A stretch of 64,000 bases of DNA from Streptomyces kanamyceticus (GCF_008704495.1 NZ_CP023699.1:4464001-4528000); one strand, 5' to 3'. Positions 21,556 to 31,119 are shown, counted from the stretch's first letter. A program made the numbers and translations. Notes: generated by a model not told the origin, from the letters alone.

Positions 21556-22344
21556 TCAGCGCTGGGTGTTGGCTACGGGGTGTTGGTTCTCGGGGTGGGT
21601 TGCGGCCTGGTCCACGAGGTGGAGGAAGGCGGCTTCGACCGTCTCGGCGTGGGTGCGGGTGCGGAGTGCGTCGGGGGTGTCGTCGGCGAGGATCTCGCCC
21701 TCGCGCATGAGGAGGAGCCGGTGGCAGCGCTCCGCCTCGTCCATGACGTGGGAGGAGACGAGGATGGTGGCGCCACGGTCGGCGGCGATGGCGTGGAAGA
21801 GGTTCCACAGGTCGCGGCGGAGCACGGGGTCGAGGCCGACGGTCGGCTCGTCGAGCACGAGGAGTTCGGGGGCTCCGATGAGGGCGACGGCGAGGGAGAC
21901 GCGGCTGCGCTGGCCGCCGGAGAGGTTTCCGGCGAGGGAGTCGGCGTGCGAGGTGAGGTCGACGTCGTCGATGGCGCGGGTGACGTGTTCGCGGCGGCGT
22001 TCGGTGGCGCCCCTGCCCGGGTCGAGGACGGCCGCGAAGTAGTCCAGGTTCTGGCGGACGGTCAGGTCGTCGTAGACGGACGGGTCCTGGGTGACGTAGC
22101 CGATGCGGGAGCGCAGGGCGGGGGCGCCCGCCGGGTGGCCGAGGACCTCCAGGCGTCCTGTGACCTTGGCCTGGGTGCCGACGACCGAGCGCATGAGGGT
22201 GGACTTGCCGCAGCCGGAAGGCCCGAGGAGGCCGGTGATCTGGCCGCGCGGGACGGTGAAGTCGAGGCCGCGCAGGACGGTGCGGGGGCCCCGGATGACG
22301 GTCAGTCCCGCGGCCAGGACGGCGGGGCTCTTGTTATTCACCAT
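21556..22344 (-). CDS. ABC exporter ATP-binding protein
   Basis: A 262-residue ATPase starting MVNNKSPAVLAAGLTVIRGP. Walker A is GPSGCGKST, the signature is NLSGGQRSRVSLAVAL, Walker B is LLVLDEPTVGLDP, and the switch His lies in ILVSSHVMDEAERC. ATG 22344 is chosen because a palindrome and a GATTAT -10-like hexamer 7 nt upstream centre on it; GGAGG is also present 12 nt upstream. It energises the following permease. It is probably controlled by a repressor binding the palindrome over its start. Confidence 0.92.
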   Translation of the reverse strand: MVNNKSPAVLAAGLTVIRGPRTVLRGLDFTVPRGQITGLLGPSGCGKSTLMRSVVGTQAKVTGRLEVLGHPAGAPALRSRIGYVTQDPSVYDDLTVRQNLDYFAAVLDPGRGATERRREHVTRAIDDVDLTSHADSLAGNLSGGQRSRVSLAVALIGAPELLVLDEPTVGLDPVLRRDLWNLFHAIAADRGATILVSSHVMDEAERCHRLLLMREGEILADDTPDALRTRTHAETVEAAFLHLVDQAATHPENQHPVANTQR

Positions 22345-22355
22345 GTGATGAATAA
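22334..22355. promoter_or_regulatory. Operator-like palindrome over the exporter start codon
   Basis: The 22-bp near-perfect palindrome has arms TTATTCA and TGAATAA around an 8-bp centre, with one mismatch pair. It covers the ATG (22342-22344) and the putative -10 (22352-22357). It is strikingly A/T-rich against a very G/C-rich background, as MarR/PadR/GntR operators often are. No regulator gene is adjacent. Confidence 0.65.
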
Positions 22356-22606
22356 TCCTCCGCGTCCCCGGACCCGTCAAGGCGCCGCACACCCGCGCCG
22401 CGCACCCGCGTCACGCACCCACGCCCAGGCCGCGCGCCCCCAACGCCTCCGGGTTCACGCACCCGTAACTCCGGGCCGCCGCGCGATCAACTCCCTTACG
22501 TGACAATGGGTTTCAGTGCCACGGGCCTCCCCCGCCCCGGCGCTCGACGCCCACGCATCTCCCGTACGCGTTCGTTCTCCACGCGTACCGCCCCGGAGGT
22601 GCCCCC

Positions 22607-24193
22607 TTGTCTCCCTCACCCTCGCCTCTCACACCCTCGCCCCTCACACCCTCATCCCCCTCCCGTCGCCCCTCGCGGGCCGATCTCGCCGCCTCTCTCG
22701 TCGTCTTCCTCGTCGCGCTCCCCCTCTGCGTGGGCGTCGCCGTGGCGTCCGGTGTGCCCGCCGAGCTCGGCATCGTGACCGGCATCGTCGGCGGGCTCGT
22801 CGCCGGTGCGCTGCCGGGCAGCAGCTTGCAGGTCAGCGGGCCCGCCGCCGGTCTGACCGTGCTGGTGTACGAGGCCGTGCACACCTATGGGCCCCGCGCG
22901 CTCGGTGTGCTCGTGCTCGCCGCCGGACTGCTGCAGATCGCGATGGGCGCGCTGCGGCTCGGGCGGTGGTTCCGGGCCGTCTCCGCCGCCGTGGTGCAGG
23001 GCATGCTCGCGGGGATCGGGCTCGTACTGATCGCCGGGCAGCTGTACGTGATGGGGGACCTGACCGCGCCGGCCGATCCTGGCGGGAAGATCACCGGGTT
23101 CGCGGGCCTCGCGGGCGCCGCCGAGCCCGCCGCGCTCGCCCTGGGCGCGGGCACGGTCCTGGTGCTGGTGCTGTGGCCGCGCTGGCGCGCCGCCGCGCGG
23201 ATCCTGCCCGCTCCCCTGGTCGCCGTCGCCCTGGCCGCCGCGGCCACGGCGCTGCTCCGGCTGCCCGTGCGCAGGATCGAGGTGCGGGGCCTGCTGGATG
23301 CCGTCCGGGCGCCGGGCACGGACGAGTTCGCGCGCCTCACGGAAGTGGGCGTGATCGGGACCGTGCTCGCGTTCGCGCTGATCGCGTCCGCCGAGTCGCT
23401 GTTCAGCGCGGCGGCGGTGGACCGGCTGCACCAGGGGCGGCGCACGGACTACGACAAGGAGCTGATCGCGCAAGGCGCGGGGAACACCGTCTGCGGGATG
23501 CTCGGCGCGTTGCCGCTGACCGCCGTGATCGTGCGCAGCGCCGCGAACGTACGGGCCGGGGCCAGGACCAAGGCGTCGCGGATCCTGCACGGCGTGTGGC
23601 TGCTGCTCTTCGCGGCCGCGCTGCCCGCCGCCCTCGGGCTGATCCCGGTGGCGGCGCTGGCCGGGCTGCTCGTGCACGCGGGGTGCAAGCTCGTTGCCGT
23701 ACGGGAGCTGGGGCCGCTGTGGCGTGAGCATCGTGGTGAGGCGCTGGTGCTCGCGGTGACCGCCGGGTCGATCGTGGCGGCGGATCTGTTCAAGGGGGTC
23801 CTGATCGGGCTCGCGGTCGCGGTCGGCAAGACGGCGTGGGACGTGAGCCATGTGCATGTGGAGACCGAGGACCGTGGCGCGGCGGGACTGACCGTACGGG
23901 TGATCGGCAACGCCACGTTCCTGCGGCTGCCGAAGCTGCTCGACGCGCTGGAGGCGCTGCCTGCCGACCGTCCCGTACGGCTCGATCTCGAAGGGCTACG
24001 CCATGTCGACCTGGCCTGCGCCGCCGCGCTGGAGAGCTGGTCGGCGCGGCGGGGACGGTTTCGCGTGCCGGAAGCAGGGCGGGAGGCCGGGTGTGATCAG
24101 GACGCGGAACCGGTATCCGACCCGGTACCCGTACCGGTATCGGGTGTCGCGTCCGATGCGGGCCGGATCGCGACCAACAGGTCCACCACGTAA
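22607..24193 (+). CDS. SulP family anion transporter with STAS domain
   Basis: A 528-residue membrane protein. TTG 22607 is the start: CGGAGGTG (22594-22601) lies just upstream. After a Pro/Ser-rich leader, the SulP core begins RADLAASLVVFLVALPLCVG and has 10-12 hydrophobic segments, including the conserved region AESLFSAAAVDRL. A C-terminal STAS-like domain (VRVIGNATFLRLPKLLDALE to VDLACAAALESW) ends the protein. Family members carry sulfate, bicarbonate or other anions; the specificity is unknown. Its last 97 bp overlap a convergent methyltransferase gene. Confidence 0.88.
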   Translation: MSPSPSPLTPSPLTPSSPSRRPSRADLAASLVVFLVALPLCVGVAVASGVPAELGIVTGIVGGLVAGALPGSSLQVSGPAAGLTVLVYEAVHTYGPRALGVLVLAAGLLQIAMGALRLGRWFRAVSAAVVQGMLAGIGLVLIAGQLYVMGDLTAPADPGGKITGFAGLAGAAEPAALALGAGTVLVLVLWPRWRAAARILPAPLVAVALAAAATALLRLPVRRIEVRGLLDAVRAPGTDEFARLTEVGVIGTVLAFALIASAESLFSAAAVDRLHQGRRTDYDKELIAQGAGNTVCGMLGALPLTAVIVRSAANVRAGARTKASRILHGVWLLLFAAALPAALGLIPVAALAGLLVHAGCKLVAVRELGPLWREHRGEALVLAVTAGSIVAADLFKGVLIGLAVAVGKTAWDVSHVHVETEDRGAAGLTVRVIGNATFLRLPKLLDALEALPADRPVRLDLEGLRHVDLACAAALESWSARRGRFRVPEAGREAGCDQDAEPVSDPVPVPVSGVASDAGRIATNRSTT

Positions 24194-24924
24194 CTCTCCT
24201 CGACGACCCCGTCCGGGAAGACCTTGAGCAGCTCGGCGCGCTCCTGGGCGACGAATTCGGCCGTGCGCTCCGCGCCGATGACCAGGAACGCCGAGTGCGT
24301 CCCGATGTTGGCGAGGTGGGTGTCGAGGGGGACGCGGCGGCTCCAGCGCACCTGGTCGCGGCGGAAGTCCAGCGCGGTCGTCAGGGCGCCGACGCTGTGC
24401 CTGGTGCGGTCGGCGGTGTGCCGTGCGCCGTCGTCCATGCCGAGGTGGCGGGCGATGCGGGCGCTCTGCGCGGCGAGCCAGGGCGTGTCGGGGTCCGTGA
24501 TGTTCCACCACAGGGCGAGGGCGCCGCCGGGCCGCAGCACGCGCAGGGCCTCGGGAACGGAGCGTTCCTGATCGGTCCAGTGCCAGGCCTGGGCGTAGGT
24601 GATCAGGTCGGCGGTGCCGTCCGCGAGCGGCAGCGCGTTGCCGTCGCCGCGTACGACGGGGACGTGCGCCAGCGTGCGGCGGAACTGTTCCGCCATGCCG
24701 TCGCCGGGCTCGACCGCGACGACGTCCGCGCCGCGCTCGACGAGCAGGGCGGTGGCGATGCCGGTGCCCGCGCCGACGTCCACGACGCGCGCGCCCGCGA
24801 GGCGCCGCCCCGTCAGGCGTTCGACGGAGTCGAGGAGGGCGGGCGGATAGGAGGGGCGGTTCGCCGCGTACTGGGCGGCGGCCGCGTTGAAGGAGTGGGC
24901 GCGGTGGGAGGGGGCGGACGTCAT
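24097..24924 (-). CDS. Class I SAM-dependent methyltransferase
   Basis: A 275-residue methyltransferase of the UbiE/Trm9-like type. The SAM motif I is ARVVDVGAGTGIATALLVERG, motif II is VAVEPGDGM, and ADLITYAQAWHWTDQERS is the Methyltransf_11 post-II region. The acceptor substrate is unknown. ATG 24924 starts MTSAPSHRAHSFNAAAAQYA; GAGG lies 9 nt upstream. The C-terminal 30 residues are a Thr/Gly/Asp tail (DTGTGTGSDTG) encoded by the overlap with SulP. Confidence 0.88.
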   Translation of the reverse strand: MTSAPSHRAHSFNAAAAQYAANRPSYPPALLDSVERLTGRRLAGARVVDVGAGTGIATALLVERGADVVAVEPGDGMAEQFRRTLAHVPVVRGDGNALPLADGTADLITYAQAWHWTDQERSVPEALRVLRPGGALALWWNITDPDTPWLAAQSARIARHLGMDDGARHTADRTRHSVGALTTALDFRRDQVRWSRRVPLDTHLANIGTHSAFLVIGAERTAEFVAQERAELLKVFPDGVVEESYVVDLLVAIRPASDATPDTGTGTGSDTGSAS

Positions 24925-24972
24925 GGGGGCATCCTCACGCCGTTGAGACCGGATGATCCAGCCCTTTGCCGT

Positions 24973-25040
24973 CGCTTCAGTCCTTGCGCCGCTTCAGCCC
25001 TTGCGTCGCTTCAGTCCTTGCGCCGCTTCAGCCCTTGCGT
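24973..25040. repeat. Four 17-bp tandem repeats at the end of the next gene
   Basis: CGCTTCAGTCCTTGCGC and CGCTTCAGCCCTTGCGT alternate: 24973-24989, 24990-25006, 25007-25023, 25024-25040. The last copy contains the stop codon and final codons of the membrane protein gene ending at 25028, so the array looks like duplication of that gene's end. Confidence 0.85.
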
Positions 25041-25534
25041 TTCTTGCGGGACGGGTTGCCCGTCCGGCGGGACGTGCGCTTCTCGTACTGGGCGCGCGCC
25101 GTCTCGTACTCCTTGCGGTGCAGCTCCTCGCCCGGGGCCTCCTTCAGGGACCGGAAGAAGTAGGCGAGCAGGCCGCCGATGAAGCCGATCGTCATCAGGC
25201 CGCGCATCGAGGCGACCGACGCCGGGTCGTGGCGCCGCGCGTACCCCTCCCAGGTGCGGCGGAAGGCGAGCGCGCTGCAGATCGCGAACATCACGACGAC
25301 GAGCAGGTTCACGAACTTGCCCACGTCCGCGATGGCCAGCCCCTCGTAGGCGAAGCGGAGCACGAAGCAGCCCGCGGCCGCGAGCAGCAGCGAGCCGACG
25401 GCGACACCGGCGCGGCGGGCGGCGTAGCCGTTGTCGTGGGCGACCCAGGTCGTCCCGAAGAAGCGGATGGGCTCGGGCCGCGGACCGGGGGTGGTGCCGG
25501 TGGGGTGGTCTGGGGTGCCGGATTCTTCGCTCAC
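25028..25534 (-). CDS. Small membrane protein, unknown function
   Basis: 168 residues. GTG 25534 (MSEESGTPDHPTGTTPG) has GATAAT 6 nt upstream and no ribosome site, suggesting a leaderless mRNA. Three hydrophobic segments are visible (about 45-65, 72-92, 112-130), followed by a cytoplasmic basic tail (EYETARAQYEKRTSRRTGNP then SRKKRKG). I do not recognise a named domain. The final codons lie in a 17-bp tandem repeat. Confidence 0.75.
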   Translation of the reverse strand: MSEESGTPDHPTGTTPGPRPEPIRFFGTTWVAHDNGYAARRAGVAVGSLLLAAAGCFVLRFAYEGLAIADVGKFVNLLVVVMFAICSALAFRRTWEGYARRHDPASVASMRGLMTIGFIGGLLAYFFRSLKEAPGEELHRKEYETARAQYEKRTSRRTGNPSRKKRKG

Positions 25535-25702
25535 TGTTTGATTATCGCCCGGCGCGCACCTCGGTCGGCGGAGGGCGGCGAGGTGAGGGGGTGTGCGGTG
25601 CGGGGTGGCGAGGGGCGAAGCGTAGTGAGGTCGAGGCTCGCCCTATTCGTCCCCCGCCTTGCAAGAGCACACGGCAGGGCCGCTAGTTTGGGCGGCGTAA
25701 AT

Positions 25703-25753
25703 CCTGAGGCGAGAAGCCTGAGGCGAGAAGACAGCAAGTCCTGACGCGAGAAC
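25703..25753. repeat. 14-bp repeats before the kinase gene
   Basis: CCTGAGGCGAGAAG occurs at 25703-25716 and 25717-25730, with a third variant CCTGACGCGAGAAC at 25740-25753. They lie in the leader just before the kinase ribosome site. Confidence 0.7.
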
Positions 25754-25772
25754 ACGGGGGAGGTTGGTGCGC

Positions 25773-28022
25773 GTGTCGCTCCGTGGAGGAGACCCGGAGG
25801 AGATCGGCGGCTATCCGCTGGAGGCCCGGCTCGGGTCGGGCGGCATGGGCACGGTCTTCCTCGGGCGTACGGCGTCGGGACGGCCCGTCGCGATCAAGCT
25901 GATCCACCAGCAGTTCGCGGACGACGAGGAGTTCCGGATCCGCTTCCGGCAGGAGGTCGCGGCGGCCCGCCGGGTCAGCGGCGCCTTCACCGCGGCCGTG
26001 ATCGACGCCGATCACGAGGCCGAGCACCCGTGGATGGCCACCGCGTTCATCGAGGGCCACACGCTCGCCCAGCGCATCGCGAAGCACGGCCCGATCGGCG
26101 GCGCCGAGCTGCGCACCCTGGCCATAGGCCTGACCGAGGCGCTGCGGGACATCCACCGCGCCGGGGTCGTGCACCGCGACCTCAAGCCGTCCAACGTGGT
26201 GCTGTCCCCCGAGGGCCCGCGGGTCATCGACTTCGGCATCTCGCGCGCGACGGACCAGCAGACGCTGACGATGACGGGGCGGGTGATAGGCACACCGCCC
26301 TTCATGTCGCCGGAGCAGCTGCAGGCACCGCGCGGGGTCGGGCCGCGCTCCGACGTCTTCTCACTGGGCACGCTGCTGGTGTACGCGGCGACGGGGCAAG
26401 GCCCTTTCGACGCGGACAGCCCCTATATGACGGCGTATCAAGTGGTGCACGAGGCCCCGTCGTTGGGTGCGGTGCCGACCGTGCTGCGGTCGGTGGTCGA
26501 GCCGTGCCTCTCCAAGGATCCCGAGAACCGCCCTTCCGCCGACGAACTCCTCGTACGGCTGCGGGACCTGCCCTCCGACCTCGGCGGTCCCGCCGGGGCG
26601 GGCGGCGGCTGCCCCACCCGCGAGACGGACACCCAGCACCACCTGTCGGCGGACGACACCCCGTCCCCCGGCGCCCCGCCGGGGCCCGCCGAGACGGACG
26701 GGCACCCGCACACCGGCACCCTCATCGGCCGCCACCTGCGCCGCCGCTGGCGCCCCGTGCTCGCCGCCGCGGTCGCCGTGGCCGCGATCGCGGGCGGGGC
26801 CACGCTGATGCGCACCGGCTCGTCCGACGAGCCCGGCGGCACGGGCGGCGAGGGCGGCAACGTCGCGGCGACCGGCTCGGCCGCGCTGCCGCACCGGTTC
26901 GAGCCGTGGAAGAAGACCGTGCTCGGCGGCCGCCCCGACATCCCCGACGAGCTGCGCTGCCTGACCCGCGGCGACGCGGTGTACTGCGGGGGCGGCGGGG
27001 TCGTCGCGGCCCGGCTGCGCGCGTCCGACGGCTCGCGCGTCTGGACGGAGAAGAGTCCGGGCGTGCCGGTCCAGGGCATGCATCTGGTGGGCGCCACCGA
27101 CGACACGGTGCTCGGCTACCGCTTCGCGGCCGAGGACGCGCCGGGCGATCCGGCCACCGAGGTGGTCGCCATCGACGCGGACAAGGGCAAGGAGCTGTGG
27201 TCGGTGCCGTCGGGCGCCCAGTCGACGGCGGTGACCGGGCGTACGCAGGACGCCGTCGTCGTCGGCTCGACGGTCGTGACGGTCGACGCGTCGAACACCC
27301 GCCTGGAGGCTCGGAGCGCGCACAGCGGCGCGGTCGCCTGGCGGCAGCCGTTCCCCGCGGGCACGCAGTGCTCCCCGGTGCCCTCCGGGGCCCGCCTCTA
27401 CGCGATGTGCGCGCCGACCACCGAGGTGTCGGCGACCGATGTGCGCCACCCCACGCTGCACGTGGTCGACCTCGACTCCGGAACGCTCGGCAGGTCCATC
27501 GCCCTCAAGGGCCCGGCCCAGCCCGTCGGCACCGACGAGGACGGCCTCGTACTCCTGCACAGGGACGAGAAGCGGCTGGTGTCCGTCGGCTACGACGGGG
27601 TGCTGCGGGTCGGCCGGGACTCGCACAAGGTCACGTACTCGCGGCTGCCGAAGACGTACGCGGGGACGCCCGGGATGGCGGACGGCAGCGTCTTCGTGAG
27701 CGGGCAGACCGGGCTCGTCACGGCCTTCGACCCGGCGACGGGACGGAAGAAGTGGTCGCGGCAGACGGGTGTGGAGGGCGTCTCGGGGCCGGTCGGCGGC
27801 GACGACGGCACGCTCTACTTCAGCTCCGCCAGCGGCCGGGTCGTCGCGCTCCCGGCGCGCGGGGGTGCGCCGCTGTGGACGACGAATCCGCGGGCCGAGG
27901 GGCTGGCGGGCGAGACGAACGCCAGCCCCCGACTGGTCGTCGCGGGGCGCGTGGTGTTCGTGGCGGCCGCCGAGAACACCGTGTTCTCCTTCGACACGAC
28001 GAAGCCGCCGAAGTCCGGCTGA
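25773..28022 (+). CDS. Membrane Ser/Thr protein kinase with PQQ-like beta-propeller sensor
   Basis: 749 residues. GTG 25773 is chosen because GGGGGAGG (25756-25763) gives a 9-nt gap; earlier TTG/GTG codons abut that site. The Hanks-type kinase domain (about 12-270) has the Gly-rich loop LGSGGMGTVFLG, Lys42, the HRD loop VVHRDLKPSN at 132-141, DFG at 153-155 and a GTPPFMSPEQ activation segment. A Pro/Thr-rich linker leads to one TM segment (about 328-350). The outside part has repeated PQQ/WD-like blades (for example GLVTAFDPATGRKKWSRQTG and GRVVALPARGGAPLWTTNPR). It probably senses an extracellular ligand. No operon partner is evident. Confidence 0.92.
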   Translation: MSLRGGDPEEIGGYPLEARLGSGGMGTVFLGRTASGRPVAIKLIHQQFADDEEFRIRFRQEVAAARRVSGAFTAAVIDADHEAEHPWMATAFIEGHTLAQRIAKHGPIGGAELRTLAIGLTEALRDIHRAGVVHRDLKPSNVVLSPEGPRVIDFGISRATDQQTLTMTGRVIGTPPFMSPEQLQAPRGVGPRSDVFSLGTLLVYAATGQGPFDADSPYMTAYQVVHEAPSLGAVPTVLRSVVEPCLSKDPENRPSADELLVRLRDLPSDLGGPAGAGGGCPTRETDTQHHLSADDTPSPGAPPGPAETDGHPHTGTLIGRHLRRRWRPVLAAAVAVAAIAGGATLMRTGSSDEPGGTGGEGGNVAATGSAALPHRFEPWKKTVLGGRPDIPDELRCLTRGDAVYCGGGGVVAARLRASDGSRVWTEKSPGVPVQGMHLVGATDDTVLGYRFAAEDAPGDPATEVVAIDADKGKELWSVPSGAQSTAVTGRTQDAVVVGSTVVTVDASNTRLEARSAHSGAVAWRQPFPAGTQCSPVPSGARLYAMCAPTTEVSATDVRHPTLHVVDLDSGTLGRSIALKGPAQPVGTDEDGLVLLHRDEKRLVSVGYDGVLRVGRDSHKVTYSRLPKTYAGTPGMADGSVFVSGQTGLVTAFDPATGRKKWSRQTGVEGVSGPVGGDDGTLYFSSASGRVVALPARGGAPLWTTNPRAEGLAGETNASPRLVVAGRVVFVAAAENTVFSFDTTKPPKSG

Positions 28023-28060
28023 ACTCCCGGACTCCGACGGCTGTCGCACAGTCGCGCCGA

Positions 28061-28366
28061 TCAGCAGCGCGGCGCCACGTACCCGTTGCTGCCCGTGCGG
28101 ATGTACGTGTCCGAGACGTAGCGGCCGCTGCCGATCCGGTCCCAGATCTTCGACGTGCCGGTCGGGCCCGTGACCGTCTCGCCCGGCTTCTGGCACTGGA
28201 TGGTGACGCGGCTGCCCGCGCGCAGGCGGCCGACGTTGCCGTACGACGTGCCGGGTCCTGACCGGACGTTGACGTCCGCGACGACCGGGTAGCTCCTCGC
28301 GGCGCCGGCCTCGACGGCCTCGCCCGCCTCATCCATCGCTTCTGGCGCTATGACGTTCTCGCTCAC
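28061..28366 (-). CDS. Bacterial SH3 domain protein
   Basis: 101 residues. Residues 28-100 form a SH3b-like domain: VVADVNVRSGPGTSYGNVGRL, then VTIQCQKPGE and IWDRIGSGRYVSDTYIRTG. It lacks a signal peptide: the N-terminus MSENVIAPEAMDEAGEAVEA is acidic. GTG 28366 follows GGGGGAG with a 6-nt gap. SH3b domains usually bind peptidoglycan; without an export signal its location is unclear. It is convergent with the kinase. Confidence 0.82.
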   Translation of the reverse strand: MSENVIAPEAMDEAGEAVEAGAARSYPVVADVNVRSGPGTSYGNVGRLRAGSRVTIQCQKPGETVTGPTGTSKIWDRIGSGRYVSDTYIRTGSNGYVAPRC

Positions 28367-28481
28367 AGTGCTCTCCCCCGTTGACGGGCGACGCGGGCCG
28401 CCCTCGGCATGCTCCTCACACCAAGGACGCGCCCGCGCCCCGAAAGGTTTCCGGGAAGGTTCAGCCCGGCTCGGGGAAAGC

Positions 28482-30335
28482 TCAGCCGAGCTTCGACACG
28501 TCCCTGACCGCGCCCTTGTCGGCGCTCGTCGCCATCGCCGCGTACGCGCGCAGCGCCGCGGAGACCTTGCGCTCGCGCGACTTGGGCGCGTACACCCCGC
28601 CCAGGGCCTCGCGGCGGGCGGTCAGCTCCGCCTCCGGCACCAGGAGTTCGATCGAACGCTGGGGGATGTCGATGCGGATCCGGTCGCCGTCCTCGACGAG
28701 GGCGATCGTGCCGCCGGACGCCGCCTCGGGCGACGCGTGGCCGATCGACAGGCCGGACGTACCGCCGGAGAAGCGGCCGTCGGTGATCAGCGCACAGGTC
28801 TTGCCGAGGCCGCGGCCCTTGAGGAAGGAGGTCGGGTAGAGCATCTCCTGCATGCCGGGGCCGCCCTTGGGGCCCTCGTAGCGGATGACGACCACGTCGC
28901 CGTGCTTGATGACCTTGTTGAGGATCTTCTCGACGGCCTCTTCCTGCGAGTCGCAGACGACCGCGGGGCCCTCGAACGTCCAGATCGACTCGTCGACGCC
29001 CGCGGTCTTCACCACGCAGCCGTCCACCGCGATGTTCCCCTTGAGGACGCCGAGGCCGCCGTCCTTGGAGTAGGCGTGGGCGACGTCGCGGATGCAGCCG
29101 TTCGCGGCGTCCGTGTCGAGGGTGTCCCAGCGCTCGGACTGCGAGAACGCCTCGGCGGAGCGCCGGCATCCGGGCGCCGCGTGCCACAGCTCGACGGCCT
29201 CGGCGGAGGTGGCGCCGGAGCGGATGTCCCAGGCGTCGAGCCACTCCTTGATGGAGGGCGAGTGGACGGTGTGCACGTCCTCGTTGAGCAGCCCGCCCCG
29301 GTACAGCTCGCCGAGGAGCGCGGGGATGCCGCCCGCGCGGTGCACGTCCTCCATGTAGTACGTCGTGGTGGGCGCGGCGTTCGGGGCGACCTTGGCCAGG
29401 CAGGGGACGCGGCGCGAGACGGCGTCGATGTCGGTCAGGTCGTAGTCGACCTCGGCCTCACGGGCGGCGGCGAGCAGGTGCAGGATCGTGTTGGTGGAGC
29501 CGCCCATGGCGATGTCGAGGGCCATGGCGTTCTCGAAGGCGGCGTGGGTGGCGATGCTGCGGGGCAGGACGGAGGCGTCGTCGCCGTCGTAGTAGCGCTT
29601 GGTGATGTCGACGACCGTCCGCCCCGCCCGCTCGTACAGCTCCTTGCGGGCCGTGTGCGTGGCGAGGACCGAGCCGTTGCCCGGCAGCGAGAGGCCGATG
29701 GCCTCGGTCAGGCAGTTCATCGAGTTGGCGGTGAACATGCCGGAACAGGAGCCGCAGGTCGGACAGGCGTTCTCCTCGATACGGAGGATGTCCTCGTCCG
29801 AGACGCTCTCGTCGACCGCGTCGCTGATCGCGTTGACCAGGTCGAGCTTGCGGACCGTGCCGTCGACGAGGGTGGCCTTGCCCGCCTCCATCGGACCGCC
29901 GGAGACGAAGACCGTCGGGATGTTGAGGCGCAGGGCCGCCATCAGCATGCCGGGCGTGATCTTGTCGCAGTTGGAGATGCAGATCAGGGCGTCCGCGCAG
30001 TGCGCCTCGACCATGTACTCGACCGAGTCGGCGATCAGGTCGCGGGACGGCAGGGAGTACAGCATGCCGCCGTGGCCCATCGCGATGCCGTCGTCCACCG
30101 CGATGGTGTTGAACTCGCGCGGGATGCCACCGGCCTCGCGGATCGCGTCGGAGACGATGCGGCCGACGGGCTGCAGGTGGGTGTGGCCGGGCACGAACTC
30201 CGTGAAGGAGTTGGCGACGGCGATGATGGGCTTCCGTCCGATGTCCGCGCCGGGTACACCGGAGGCGCGCATAAGGGCGCGGGCGCCCGCCATGTTGCGG
30301 CCGTGGGTGACTGTGCGGGACCTCAGCTCGGGCAT
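28482..30335 (-). CDS. ilvD: Dihydroxy-acid dehydratase
   Basis: 617 residues. It converts 2,3-dihydroxy-acids to 2-keto acids in valine, leucine and isoleucine synthesis. Fe-S cysteines lie in [13 protein letters not shown] and [18 protein letters not shown], and the family motif [20 protein letters not shown] is near the C-terminus. ATG 30335 ([19 protein letters not shown]) follows GAAGGAG with a 9-nt gap; longer in-frame starts lack this. The 175-bp upstream region holds an inverted repeat and a 28-bp tandem repeat that may control it. Confidence 0.95.
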   Translation of the reverse strand: MPELRSRTVTHGRNMAGARALMRASGVPGADIGRKPIIAVANSFTEFVPGHTHLQPVGRIVSDAIREAGGIPREFNTIAVDDGIAMGHGGMLYSLPSRDLIADSVEYMVEAHCADALICISNCDKITPGMLMAALRLNIPTVFVSGGPMEAGKATLVDGTVRKLDLVNAISDAVDESVSDEDILRIEENACPTCGSCSGMFTANSMNCLTEAIGLSLPGNGSVLATHTARKELYERAGRTVVDITKRYYDGDDASVLPRSIATHAAFENAMALDIAMGGSTNTILHLLAAAREAEVDYDLTDIDAVSRRVPCLAKVAPNAAPTTTYYMEDVHRAGGIPALLGELYRGGLLNEDVHTVHSPSIKEWLDAWDIRSGATSAEAVELWHAAPGCRRSAEAFSQSERWDTLDTDAANGCIRDVAHAYSKDGGLGVLKGNIAVDGCVVKTAGVDESIWTFEGPAVVCDSQEEAVEKILNKVIKHGDVVVIRYEGPKGGPGMQEMLYPTSFLKGRGLGKTCALITDGRFSGGTSGLSIGHASPEAASGGTIALVEDGDRIRIDIPQRSIELLVPEAELTARREALGGVYAPKSRERKVSAALRAYAAMATSADKGAVRDVSKLG

Positions 30336-30417
30336 CGTCGCTCGCTCCTTCAGGGGCCCCGGGCGGGACCTTCGAGGCAGATATGACTTGGTGCCGAGCG
30401 TACGCCGCCGCTCCACG

Positions 30418-30438
30418 ATCTGGACAGGCTGTCCGGAT
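30418..30438. promoter_or_regulatory. Operator-like inverted repeat upstream of ilvD
   Basis: A 21-bp palindrome centred on 30428: ATC-T-GGACAG-G-CTGTCC-G-GAT, with one mismatched pair. It lies about 85 bp before the ilvD start. The adjacent TetR-type regulator is one candidate ligand. Confidence 0.5.
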
Positions 30439-30440
30439 GC

Positions 30441-30496
30441 CGGGACGACCGTCTCGATGAGCGACCGTCGGGACGACTGTCTCGATGAGCGACCGC
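30441..30496. repeat. 28-bp tandem duplication upstream of ilvD
   Basis: Units 30441-30468 and 30469-30496 differ at two positions. Each contains GTCTCGATGAGCGACCG. They lie between the TetR gene end (30511) and ilvD. Confidence 0.85.
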
Positions 30497-30510
30497 CGGA
30501 TCCGTAGACC

Positions 30511-31119
30511 TCAGGGACCGGTCAGATGTCCCTGCACCACCGGCGCGACCCGCGCCACGATCTGTTCCACGTCCGCCGAGGCCAGCGGCTCGACCTTGAT
30601 CACGTACCGCAGCATGGCGACGCCCACCAGCTGCGCGGCCGCGAGCTCGGCCCGCAGCTCGGCGTCCGGCAGGTCCAGGCGGCCCGCGATGCGGCTCAGG
30701 AGCTGGGCGGCGATCAGGCGCCGGAAGACCGCGGCCGCGGTGTCGTTGTTCATCGCGGAACGCACGATGGCAAGGAGCGGGGCGCGCGTCGCGGGGTTCT
30801 CCCAGACTCCGAAGACGAAGCGGGTCAGGCGCTCGCCGACCCCGTCGAGCGGGCCTTCCTCGATCGCGGCGGGCGCTTCGAGGGCGGGCGCGAAGGCGAC
30901 GGTGATGGCCGCCTCGAAGACCTGTTCCTTCGTGCCGAAGTAGTGGTGCACGAGAGCCGGGTCCACCCCGGCGGCCTTGGCGATGCCGCGCACGGACGTC
31001 TTCTCGTACCCGTGCTCGGAGAATTCGCCGCGCGCCGCCGCCAGGATCCGGTCGCGCGTCGCGGGTCCGGTCTCCGACTGCGTACGGGAAGGCCGCCCTC
31101 TGCCACGGGCGGTGCTCAC
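30511..31119 (-). CDS. TetR family transcriptional regulator
   Basis: A 202-residue regulator. The HTH is [20 protein letters not shown] to [20 protein letters not shown] at residues 20-65. The C-terminal ligand domain resembles TetR_C_17-type proteins. GTG 31119 overlaps the upstream gene's TGA as GTGA, so it is translationally coupled to the sugar isomerase gene. Targets may include its own operon or ilvD; this is inference. Confidence 0.9.
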   Translation of the reverse strand: MSTARGRGRPSRTQSETGPATRDRILAAARGEFSEHGYEKTSVRGIAKAAGVDPALVHHYFGTKEQVFEAAITVAFAPALEAPAAIEEGPLDGVGERLTRFVFGVWENPATRAPLLAIVRSAMNNDTAAAVFRRLIAAQLLSRIAGRLDLPDAELRAELAAAQLVGVAMLRYVIKVEPLASADVEQIVARVAPVVQGHLTGP

